Part shown: positions 1 through 5,237 of the stretch, piece by piece | Layout: each line of letters begins with the position of its first letter | How positions within the stretch are numbered: the stretch's first letter is position 1 | Assembly: GCA_013695405.1 (NCBI GenBank) | Contig: JACDAO010000138.1 | Location: 1 to 5,237, forward strand | DNA from: Acidobacteriota bacterium | GTDB taxonomy: Bacteria > Acidobacteriota > Vicinamibacteria > Vicinamibacterales > Vicinamibacteraceae | Direction of reading: 5' to 3' | Length of the DNA stretch: 5,237 bases | Position numbers and translations under genes: made by a program | The notes under the pieces: model-generated | What the model saw: only the letters and a program-made list of their open reading frames with translations | Told to the model about the DNA's origin: nothing | Database searches by the model: none

Positions 1-682
1 GTTGACCGAGCGTGAAAAGCACCGCCGTCACCGCTGCGCCGGTCGTCACATCGCGCCAGCGCAGACGCACGTCGGGCAGGAAACGGAACAGCAGTGCGAA
101 CAGCCCCGTCGTCACCACCAGCGACACGAGCGTGCTGGCGACCTTCCATAGCGACGAACTGGATGGGGAGAGGTCGAAGAGCCAGGTGTTGAGCGCCGCC
201 AGCGCTGCCGTCACAGAAAGCGACACCAGCAGCAGAAAGCCGATCGCCACCACCAGTCCGAACGAGCGCAGCCGGTTCATCACGAACGCTCGTACGTGCC
301 CGCTTGGTCTGGGCTTGACCCGCCAGATCGTGTTCAGCGCCACCTGCAGCTCGAGGAACGCGCCGGTAGCGGCGACGAGGAAGGTGATGCCTCCGACTAC
401 TGTAGCGAGGATGCCGGCGCGGCGTTGGCTGGCGCCCTCGAGAAGGCTGTGTACGGCGAGCGCGCCCTCGCGTCCGACGAGATGATCGAGCTGCCCGACG
501 ATCTCCCCGCGCACAGCCTCGGCACCGAACACCATCCCTGCGATTGCTGTGGCGACAAGCAGGATCGGCGCGATCGCAAACAGCGTGTAAAAGGCGAGCG
601 ACGCGCCGAGGCGGGTGCAGTCATCGTCCCACCAGGCCCGAGCTGCGGATCCGATCAGTCGCAGGATCACCGGCTGGCGCAT
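1..682 (-). CDS. YihY/BrkB-family inner-membrane protein, N-terminal part (cut by left window edge)
   Basis: Reading leftward from an ATG at 682-680, the frame stays open for 227 codons to the window edge, so the C-terminus is missing; family members are usually about 280-330 residues. The protein is polytopic. It begins with a charged, aromatic stretch (WWDDDCTRLGASLAFYTLFA, residues 17-36) leading into the first membrane helix (about 28-50). Further helices lie at about 90-110, 141-165, 181-201 and from about 213 onward. Recognisable family features are the ATGAFLELQVALNTIWRV segment (105-122) and the LPD..LRWRDV..GA..TA.LF..G pattern (202-226). The family was formerly misnamed ribonuclease BN; its transport or envelope role is not established. 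The TAA three codons before the ATG excludes a longer N-terminus apart from an adjacent GTG at 685. The Shine-Dalgarno-like GAGGG lies very close to the ATG. It is divergent from the isomerase-like gene. Family assignment is confident; function is not. Confidence 0.9.
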   Translation of the reverse strand, partial: MRQPVILRLIGSAARAWWDDDCTRLGASLAFYTLFAIAPILLVATAIAGMVFGAEAVRGEIVGQLDHLVGREGALAVHSLLEGASQRRAGILATVVGGITFLVAATGAFLELQVALNTIWRVKPRPSGHVRAFVMNRLRSFGLVVAIGFLLLVSLSVTAALAALNTWLFDLSPSSSSLWKVASTLVSLVVTTGLFALLFRFLPDVRLRWRDVTTGAAVTAVLFTLGQ

Positions 683-909
683 CACCCTCGATTATGACGC
701 ACACTGGATCCCGGCCGCTGTTCAATCATGAATGGTCGCGCCGGCCTTTGCGCGTTGGAGTCGACGCTGAAAGGTGCCAGTTGGAACCAAGTCGTCACGT
801 GGTTGCGCCAGCTCGCCGGCTGCCGTGAAGCGGTTTGAATCACTCGACCGAGGCGCTTCCGGTCGGCGCCGGTTTGACTTTCGACCGTCCCTGTCAGAGT
901 GGCCCTTCG
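683..909. other. Divergent intergenic region between the BrkB-like and isomerase-like genes
   Basis: This 227-nt gap must hold the promoters of both divergent genes, but no convincing -35/-10 pair is visible. ATTATG at 691-696 reads CATAAT on the minus strand, a possible -10 very close to the BrkB-like start. TTGACT at 874-879 resembles a -35 for the plus-strand gene but has no good -10 at the right distance. TCGACCG occurs twice (844-850 and 881-887), with its inverted form CGGTCG at 860-865. No coding sequence is supported; the open frames here have no recognisable protein content. Confidence 0.5.
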
Positions 910-1797
910 ATGAGACTCGCGAACTTGTCATGCGCCCTGGCCGTGCTGACCGCGATCGTCGCACCAGCGCGCGCAGAGGCCCAGGGCGTGGCCCTGCGGT
1001 ACGGTGTGGCCTCGTTCGGTGAGGTCGAGCCCTTGCGTGATGCCGCCACGATTGCCGCGTGCGGATACGACTACATCGAGCCCGGGCTCTCGAAAACGCT
1101 GGCCCTGCCCGAGCTGGACCGACAAGAGCAGTTGCGCCGATTGTCGGCGACCGGGCTCCGCGTCGAGACGGCGAACTGGTTCCTGCCCGGCGCCGACATC
1201 AAGCTGACCGGACCCTCTGTCGATCAGGCGCGCGTCAACGATTTTCTCGAGCGCTCGCTCGCGCTCGCGGAGCAGCTTGGCGTCAAGGTCATCGTCTTCG
1301 GTAGCCCGGGCGCCCGTTCGTTTCCGCAGGGATTCCCGCGCGAGCGGGCGTGGGATCAGCTGAAGGAGTTCCTGCGCACGGCAGGTGGCATCATCGAGGC
1401 GCGACGCTACGGCATGGTGATCGGCATCGAGCCGCTCCGCAAACCCGAGAGCAACATCGTCAACACCGTTGCCGAGGCCGCCCGACTTGCGCGTGAGGTG
1501 AATCACCCGAAGGTCCGGATCATCGTCGACTTCTATCACCTGACTTTCGAGAACGAGGATCCAGACGCGATCCTCGACGCGAAGGATCTGATCGTCCACC
1601 TGCAGATCGCCGAACCGTCAGCGCGCGGCTTCCCCAGGCAGGAAGCTGGTGAGGCCCGCTATCGCCGGTTCTTCGACAACCTGCTGAAGATTGGCTACAA
1701 GGGGCGCCTCAGCATCGAGGCCAATTCATCGGACGTGGCCGGTGACTGCGGGCCGGCGCTGAAGTTCCTGAAGGAGATGGCTACCGCCGCGCGGTAG
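910..1797 (+). CDS. Exported sugar phosphate isomerase/epimerase-like TIM-barrel protein
   Basis: This 295-residue protein belongs to the xylose-isomerase-like TIM-barrel family (AP endonuclease 2 fold). The ATG at 910 is preferred over an in-frame TTG at 835 because it opens directly onto a signal peptide: MRLANLSC, a hydrophobic core ALAVLTAIVA, then PARAEAQ with Ala-X-Ala cleavage options after residue 22 or 24. The mature protein starts near the first barrel strand (LRYGVASFG). Residues matching the metal site of ketose 3-epimerases of this fold are E174, D207, H230 and E270. E180 (six after E174) and H210 (three after D207) match the substrate-contacting Glu and His by spacing. The site therefore looks catalytically competent. 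The substrate cannot be deduced; periplasmic sugar or polyol isomerisation is an inference. The ribosome-binding site is weak. The gene appears monocistronic, with a hairpin over its stop codon. Inosose dehydratase-like or hydroxypyruvate isomerase-like activity is possible. Confidence 0.88.
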   Translation: MRLANLSCALAVLTAIVAPARAEAQGVALRYGVASFGEVEPLRDAATIAACGYDYIEPGLSKTLALPELDRQEQLRRLSATGLRVETANWFLPGADIKLTGPSVDQARVNDFLERSLALAEQLGVKVIVFGSPGARSFPQGFPRERAWDQLKEFLRTAGGIIEARRYGMVIGIEPLRKPESNIVNTVAEAARLAREVNHPKVRIIVDFYHLTFENEDPDAILDAKDLIVHLQIAEPSARGFPRQEAGEARYRRFFDNLLKIGYKGRLSIEANSSDVAGDCGPALKFLKEMATAAR

Positions 1798-1803
1798 CCA
1801 TCT
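1775..1803 (+). terminator. Perfect 13-bp inverted repeat spanning the isomerase-like stop codon, putative terminator
   Basis: AGATGGCTACCGC (1775-1787) and GCGGTAGCCATCT (1791-1803) are exact reverse complements separated by the 3-nt loop CGC. The TAG stop (1795-1797) lies in the right arm, so the left arm encodes the last residues of the protein. No T-run follows, so this is not a canonical intrinsic terminator. The stem is strong enough to end or stabilise the transcript, and as a symmetric structure it could work from either side. The base pairing is directly visible; the role is inferred. Confidence 0.5.
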
Positions 1804-2001
1804 TGGCTGGGACGGAGAGGGCGAACGGCCGTCGTCGGGTCACAGTTCAGCCCGACCGAACGAATGTGAGGGAGATGGTGGACCTGAGTAGCGAGAGTTG
1901 GAATTGCGGACGAGGACCGAGGCCAGGCACGGACCAGGCGGCAGTCTGGCTGAGACGGCTCGATGGCCTCAGGCGAGCGGCATGAGGCCGCCATCTCGCC
2001 G
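1804..2001. other. Intergenic region with no gene seen
   Basis: This 198-nt stretch separates the convergent isomerase-like and DUF4926 genes. Open frames exist on both strands but none has recognisable protein content or a good ribosome-binding site. A small hairpin (GCGGC 1977-1981, GCCGC 1987-1991) lies just past the DUF4926 stop and might help end that minus-strand transcript, but its stem is only 5 bp. Confidence 0.5.
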
Positions 2002-2244
2002 CTACGCGCTGAGCGCTCGCGCCGCGGGCCGGTCGGCTGGTGTCGGCAGGCGGAGGGCGCTTGCCGGGAGCGTGACGACGGCGACGGTGTTGCCCATCAT
2101 GTCGAAGAACTCGACCGAGTAGCCTTCTTCAGCGACACCAGGGACGGCGTGCCGTTCCACGACCGTCGCGACGTCGCCGGCGCGCAAACCGTGATCGTCG
2201 ATGTCACGCGTCAAGATCACGTCGCTGTAGAGGTCAATGGCCAT
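2002..2244 (-). CDS. Small DUF4926 domain protein
   Basis: This 80-residue minus-strand protein matches the DUF4926 pattern over most of its length: VILTRDI near the N-terminus (9-15), GLRAGDVATVVE (19-30), a variable loop, GYSVEFFD (41-48), and G.TVAVVTLPASALR (51-65). The final 15 residues are an Ala/Pro-rich tail without recognisable features. The molecular function of the family is unknown. The short beta-rich pattern with a Gly-Asp-x-Ala-Thr-Val-Val turn suggests a small SH3/KOW-like barrel, which is inference. The ATG at 2244-2242 is chosen over the adjacent GTG at 2247 because a CGAGG ribosome-binding site lies 8 nt upstream. It lies about 35 nt downstream of the broken response regulator on the same strand, so the two may once have shared a transcript. 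Any promoter now feeding it is not obvious. Confidence 0.85.
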   Translation of the reverse strand: MAIDLYSDVILTRDIDDHGLRAGDVATVVERHAVPGVAEEGYSVEFFDMMGNTVAVVTLPASALRLPTPADRPAARALSA

Positions 2245-2252
2245 CACGTCTA

Positions 2253-2257
2253 CCTCG
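2253..2257 (-). promoter_or_regulatory. Ribosome-binding site of the DUF4926 gene
   Basis: CGAGG on the minus strand, with 8 nt to the ATG at 2244 and 5 nt to the overlapping GTG at 2247. The spacing and codon type favour the ATG start. Confidence 0.55.
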
Positions 2258-2278
2258 GGTACATGGTCGCCCAGGTCT

Positions 2279-2880
2279 CTATTCGAGTTCCTCCAGGCCG
2301 ATCAGGCCTCGTTTGAGTGCCTGGACGATGGCCTGCGTGCGATTGTCCGCCTGGAGCTTTCCGAGAACGTGACCGACGTGCGTCTTGACGGTTTCGTCAC
2401 TGATCGCGAGTGAGGCGGCGATCTCCTTGTTGGACCGACCCAGCGCCAGTTGCCGCAACACGCCCACTTCCCGCGCCGTGAGCTCGTCTGATGCGGCCGC
2501 GTGCACGAGTTGCGTGGTGATCCCGGGGTCGATGTACGGCTTCCCGCCTGCCACTCGACGCACCGCAGCCAGAAGGACCTCGGGTTCGGCGTCCTTGCGG
2601 ACGTAGCCGAGGGCGCCTGCCCGCAACACGGCCATCATTCGCGGTTCATCGACCAATGCCGTCAATACGATGACCTTCAGGCCGGGACGACGAGCCAGCA
2701 AGCGGCGCGTCGTTTCGATTCCATCGATGCCATCGGGGAGAAGCAAGTCCTGAAGGACGAGATCGGATCTGCCGCGCGTCGTACCCGTGCCGGAGTCCAG
2801 GAATCCGTGTCCGCGATGCGGGCCACGCCGATCCCGGCCCGGGCGACTATACTCGGGACGGGCTGTGGTGGCCCTCGCAT
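2279..2880 (-). pseudogene. Truncated and frameshifted LuxR/NarL-family response regulator
   Basis: The C-terminal two thirds is a clear NarL/FixJ-type regulator. The receiver part (2767-2492) has the phospho-acceptor Asp in LVLQDLLLPDGIDGIE (codon 2749-2747), the conserved Thr in VIVLTA (2662-2660) and the Lys in YVRKDA (2596-2594). The LuxR helix-turn-helix (about 2491-2282) reads ELTAREVGVLRQLALGRSNK and continues through SDETVKTHVGHVLGKL, ending at TAG 2281-2279. Upstream of 2767 this frame stops resembling a receiver and has no ATG or GTG before it enters nfeD antisense. Another frame, opened by ATG 2880-2878, gives GIGVARIADTDS then ARVRRAADP, which fits the receiver segment just before the acceptor Asp. 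One extra G near 2763/2764 would join the two frames. Even so, the first beta strand and its acidic pair are absent, and TAA two codons above the ATG blocks extension. Phosphorylation control is therefore probably lost. A sequencing error could explain the frameshift but not the missing N-terminus. Confidence 0.75.
2848..2853 (+). promoter_or_regulatory. Candidate -10 element for the nfeD-slipin operon
   Basis: TATACT matches the bacterial -10 consensus at five of six positions and ends 25 nt before the nfeD ATG, which would give a short leader. No good -35 is seen 16-18 nt upstream. On the opposite strand the overlapping TATAGT (2851-2846) is also -10-like. The element lies inside the remnant of the response regulator. 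Confidence 0.35.
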
Positions 2881-4204
2881 GATTTATGGCTTTGCGGGGA
2901 GATTCACCCATTGTGCCGCGCTGGTCCTCGGACTGACGCTCACGATTCAGTCGTCCAGCGCCTCGACGGCGCAGACCGCGCCCCCGGTCGTCTATGCGGC
3001 CATCGTCGACAGCATCATCCATCCGGTGTCGGCGGAGTACATCGCCGCCACCCTCGACCGCGCGGACGAGGCGGGTGCGGCCCTGGTCGTCCTCACCCTC
3101 CGGACGCCGGGCGGGCTCGTGGAGTCGACGCGCGCCATCGTTTCCCGCATGGTCGCCGGCAGGACGCCGGTCGCCGTGTTCGTGGCGCCGTCGGGCGCCC
3201 GCGCCGCCTCGGCCGGCTTCATTCTCATCCTCGCGGCCGACGTGGCGGCGATGGCGCCGGGCACCCACATCGGCGCTGCGCATCCCGTCGATGGCAGCGG
3301 CCAGAAGATGGACGACACGGTGGCGGCCAAAGCCGCCTCGGACCTGGCGGCCTATGCCCGCACGCTGGCCACTGCGCGCCACCGCAACGTCGCCCTGGCC
3401 GCCGAGGCCGTGAACCAGAGCCGCGCCTTCACCGAGGGGGAGGCGCGCGACGCCGACCCGCCGCTCATCGATCTCGTGGCCACCGACCTGAGGGATCTGC
3501 TGCGGCAGCTCGACGGCCGGACGATCACCCGCTTCGACGGCACGACGACCGTGCTGCATACGGCCGACGCCACCGTCGTGCCGATCGAGATGACGTTGCG
3601 CCAGCGCGTGCTGAGCGCCGTCGCGCACCCGAACGTCGCCTACCTGCTGATGAGCCTGGGCACGCTCGCCCTCACGATCGAGTTGTGGAATCCGGGCGCC
3701 GTGCTGCCGGGCGTGGTCGGTGGCCTGTGCCTCCTGCTGGCGTTCTTCGCCTTCTCCGTGCTGCCGGTTAACGTCGCCGGCGTCCTGCTCGTGGTCTTCG
3801 GCCTGGTGCTGCTGGGGCTCGAGCTCGTGGTCACGAGCTTCGGGCTGCTGACGGTGGGCGGACTCGTGAGCCTGGTCTTCGGGTCGATGATGCTCGTCGA
3901 CTCACCCCTGCCGGAACTCCAGGTGAGTGCCAACGTCATCGTGCCGGTCGTGCTCGGGTTCGCGGCCATCGGGGCGGCGCTGGCGCGCCTGGGTATCGCA
4001 GCGCAGCGGCAACCCGCGGCCACCGGCGCCTCCGCGATGGTCGGCGAGCCGGGGGAGGCCCTGACCGCCATCGACGAGCACGGCGGGCAGGTGTCCACGC
4101 ACGGAGAGATCTGGCAGGCGACGGCGGCCGAGTCGATACCCAAGGGTAGCCGCGTCCGCATCACCCACGCCGAGAACCTGCGCCTGCAGGTTCGAAAGGA
4201 CTGA
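2879..4204 (+). CDS. nfeD: Long-form NfeD protein: membrane-bound ClpP-class serine protease with OB-fold tail
   Basis: This 441-residue protein has the full NfeD order. An N-terminal signal or anchor segment (about 10-30) is followed by a ClpP-class protease domain (about 37-240). Four or five membrane segments follow between about 253 and 372. A C-terminal soluble OB-fold domain (about 385-440) includes [18 protein letters not shown] and [10 protein letters not shown]. Family signatures are [12 protein letters not shown] (74-85), the nucleophile Ser111 in [14 protein letters not shown], and Lys151 in [14 protein letters not shown]. By alignment with the archaeal PH1510 protease, Ser111 and Lys151 form the Ser-Lys dyad, so the enzyme should be active. 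PH1510-type enzymes cleave the hydrophobic C-terminal region of the partner stomatin. The start at 2879 is chosen because it precedes the signal-like segment, with a weak GGTGG 8 nt upstream; longer readings run antisense through the regulator. The slipin gene begins 8 nt after the stop, implying one operon. Confidence 0.93.
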   Translation: MIYGFAGRFTHCAALVLGLTLTIQSSSASTAQTAPPVVYAAIVDSIIHPVSAEYIAATLDRADEAGAALVVLTLRTPGGLVESTRAIVSRMVAGRTPVAVFVAPSGARAASAGFILILAADVAAMAPGTHIGAAHPVDGSGQKMDDTVAAKAASDLAAYARTLATARHRNVALAAEAVNQSRAFTEGEARDADPPLIDLVATDLRDLLRQLDGRTITRFDGTTTVLHTADATVVPIEMTLRQRVLSAVAHPNVAYLLMSLGTLALTIELWNPGAVLPGVVGGLCLLLAFFAFSVLPVNVAGVLLVVFGLVLLGLELVVTSFGLLTVGGLVSLVFGSMMLVDSPLPELQVSANVIVPVVLGFAAIGAALARLGIAAQRQPAATGASAMVGEPGEALTAIDEHGGQVSTHGEIWQATAAESIPKGSRVRITHAENLRLQVRKD

Positions 4205-4208
4205 GGGA
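4203..4208 (+). promoter_or_regulatory. Ribosome-binding site of the slipin gene, overlapping the nfeD stop
   Basis: GAGGGA starts within the nfeD TGA codon (4202-4204) and lies 4 nt before the ATG at 4213. The arrangement suggests translational coupling, and its spacing favours 4213 over the second in-frame ATG at 4219. Confidence 0.6.
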
Positions 4209-4212
4209 TCCC

Positions 4213-4980
4213 ATGTTGATGTCGCCACTGCTCGCGCTGCTGCTGTTCGTCGTCATCTACCTCGCGAGTTCGATCAAGATCCTCAACGAATACGAACGGG
4301 GAGTGGTGTTCCGGCTCGGGAACCTGCTGCGGCAGCCCAAGGGCCCCGGCGTCGTGCTGGTGTTCCGGCCGCTCGACCGGCTGGTGCGGGTCGGGCTCAG
4401 AACGGTGGTGCTCGACGTGCCGCCGCAGGACGTGATCACCCGCGACAACGTCTCGGTCAAGGTCAACGCCGTCGTCTACTTCCGCGTGATGGACCCGGTG
4501 CGGGCCGTCGTCGAAGTGGAGAACTACAACTACGCCACCTCCCAGCTCTCGCAGACCACCCTGCGCAGCGTGCTGGGCCAGGTCGATCTCGACGACCTGC
4601 TGTCGCGGCGCGACCATCTGAACCAGGAGCTGCAGCAGATACTCGATCAGCGCACGGACCCGTGGGGCGTGAAGGTCTCAGCGGTGGAGGTCAAGCACGT
4701 CGATCTGCCAGAGAACATGCAGCGCGCCATGGCGCGACAGGCCGAGGCCGAGCGCGAGAAGCGCGCCAAGATCATCCACGCGGCCGGCGAACTGCAGGCG
4801 TCGCAGGAGCTGTCACAGGCGGCGGCCATCATCGCGTCCGAGCCGGTGGCGATCACCCTGCGCTACCTGCAGACGCTGACCGAGATCGCCGCGGAGAAGA
4901 ACTCGACCATCATCTTCCCGTTGCCCATCGAGCTGCTGGCGATGCTGAAGCCGGGCGAGGGCTGGAAGACCAGGGCCTGA
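4213..4980 (+). CDS. Slipin, SPFH/stomatin/prohibitin-family membrane protein
   Basis: This 255-residue protein, of normal slipin length, is a bacterial stomatin homologue. A hydrophobic N-terminal anchor (about 4-20) precedes the SPFH domain: [18 protein letters not shown] (21-38), a [17 protein letters not shown] strand region (44-60), [20 protein letters not shown] (69-88) and [20 protein letters not shown] (102-121). The segment [19 protein letters not shown] (149-167) leads into a charged coiled coil (about 168-205, [20 protein letters not shown]). The end, [16 protein letters not shown] (230-245), is the hydrophobic C-terminal region that corresponds to the site cut by NfeD-type protease in the archaeal pair. 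Slipins oligomerise at the membrane and organise local domains; the exact bacterial role is unsettled. The gene follows nfeD with its ribosome-binding site overlapping the nfeD stop, so the two are co-expressed partners. No key residue appears missing. A start six bases later (4219) is possible. Confidence 0.95.
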   Translation: MLMSPLLALLLFVVIYLASSIKILNEYERGVVFRLGNLLRQPKGPGVVLVFRPLDRLVRVGLRTVVLDVPPQDVITRDNVSVKVNAVVYFRVMDPVRAVVEVENYNYATSQLSQTTLRSVLGQVDLDDLLSRRDHLNQELQQILDQRTDPWGVKVSAVEVKHVDLPENMQRAMARQAEAEREKRAKIIHAAGELQASQELSQAAAIIASEPVAITLRYLQTLTEIAAEKNSTIIFPLPIELLAMLKPGEGWKTRA

Positions 4981-4981
4981 C

Positions 4982-5025
4982 GCCAGCGCTTGAGGCTGGC
5001 TGCGATTAAGGCGCTTCAAGCGCCT
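4982..5025 (+). terminator. Tandem hairpins after the slipin gene, putative operon terminator
   Basis: Two stems follow the stop codon. GCCAGC (4982-4987) pairs with GCTGGC (4995-5000) across a 7-nt loop. AGGCGCT (5009-5015) pairs with AGCGCCT (5019-5025) across a 3-nt loop. An alternative pairing joins GCGCTTGA (4986-4993) with TCAAGCGC (5016-5023). No T-run follows, so the terminator role is inferred from position and pairing. Confidence 0.4.
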
Positions 5026-5237
5026 GCCCAGGCGTAGGCGGCAGCTGGATCGTTAGCGTTCTAGTCGCCTTGTGGCGAGCGATCACAGGAGTACTCGACG
5101 CACGCCGCGCCGCCAACACCGCCGCGATTACTCGCAACAAGGACCCGGCGGTTCGATCTACAGTGTGGGTCGCTATTTTCAGTCGTTTAGAATCAACGGC
5201 TTGGAGATGGTGGCCCAGATTTTCCCCAGATGGAACC
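5026..5237. other. Right-end stretch without a supported gene
   Basis: The sequence becomes less GC-rich from about 5150 onward. Two uninterrupted frames run to the window edge: one on the plus strand from about 5010, and one on the minus strand from the edge to a TAA at 5008-5006. Neither gives a recognisable protein, and the third positions of the minus-strand frame are clearly less GC-biased than in the genes to the left. The minus-strand frame could be the C-terminus of a convergent gene lying mostly outside the window, but support is weak. TAGAAT (5188-5193) is -10-like but lacks a -35. Confidence 0.3.

Noticed and set aside
12..697. Plus-strand open frames across the left end
   Set aside because: They are Ser/Arg/Thr-rich or otherwise low-information translations lying antisense to a clear BrkB-family membrane protein.
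874..902. TTGACT as a sigma-70 -35 for the isomerase-like gene
   Set aside because: The hexamer at the matching -10 position is GAGTGG, so no complete promoter can be supported.
835..909. 25-codon upstream extension of the isomerase-like protein from TTG 835
   Set aside because: It would bury a good signal peptide that begins at ATG 910, and the extra residues show no family resemblance.
1695..1994. 99-codon minus-strand frame overlapping the end of the isomerase-like gene
   Set aside because: It is antisense to conserved barrel residues, has no recognisable domain and no convincing ribosome-binding site.
2501..2878. 126-codon N-terminal extension of NfeD
   Set aside because: It runs antisense through the response-regulator receiver, and the nfeD signal-like segment begins right after the ATG at 2879.
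2881..3628. Long upstream part of the regulator frame antisense to nfeD
   Set aside because: The Arg/Gly/His-rich composition is typical of the complement of a GC-rich gene, with no receiver-like content.
3640..4617. 325-codon minus-strand frame across nfeD and the slipin
   Set aside because: It is the antisense shadow of two confidently identified genes and is rich in His, Pro and Ser without domain features.
5009..5060. Possible integron attC or tRNA-like structure from the stacked hairpins
   Set aside because: No paired core sites of the attC type and no cloverleaf with T-loop sequence could be assembled; simple terminator hairpins explain it better.

Overview
The window is visibly GC-rich and contains densely packed bacterial genes whose third codon positions are mostly G or C. 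Nothing in it fixes the taxonomy. A secreted TIM-barrel sugar isomerase-like protein beside an nfeD-slipin pair would suit an environmental high-GC bacterium such as an acidobacterium, but that is only a guess. No rRNA, tRNA, CRISPR array, insertion sequence or recognisable phage gene was seen.

Layout. (1) 682 to 1, minus strand: the N-terminal 227 residues of a YihY/BrkB-family membrane protein whose C-terminus lies beyond the left edge. (2) 683-909: a short divergent intergenic region. (3) 910-1797, plus strand: an exported xylose-isomerase-like TIM-barrel protein. Its stop codon sits inside a perfect 13-bp inverted repeat that probably acts as a terminator. (4) 1804-2001: no gene seen. (5) 2244-2002, minus strand: a small DUF4926 protein. 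(6) 2880-2279, minus strand: a LuxR/NarL-type response regulator with an intact DNA-binding domain. Its receiver domain lacks the first strand and acidic pocket, has no proper start codon and shows a likely one-base frameshift, so it is called a pseudogene. (7) 2879-4204 and 4213-4980, plus strand: a long-form NfeD protein (ClpP-class membrane protease plus OB-fold tail) followed 8 nt later by a slipin (SPFH/stomatin family). This is the classic NfeD-stomatin pair. (8) 4981-5237: hairpins after the slipin, then a less GC-rich tail with no convincing gene.

How the parts relate. Only nfeD and the slipin form a clear functional unit: a membrane-bound Ser-Lys protease with its membrane-scaffold partner, translationally coupled at the gene junction. 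The start of nfeD coincides with the broken 5' end of the response regulator, so the nfeD promoter probably lies in what was once regulator coding sequence. The other genes look like separate transcription units. I found no wholly novel system. The most informative point is the decayed regulator and its junction with the nfeD operon.
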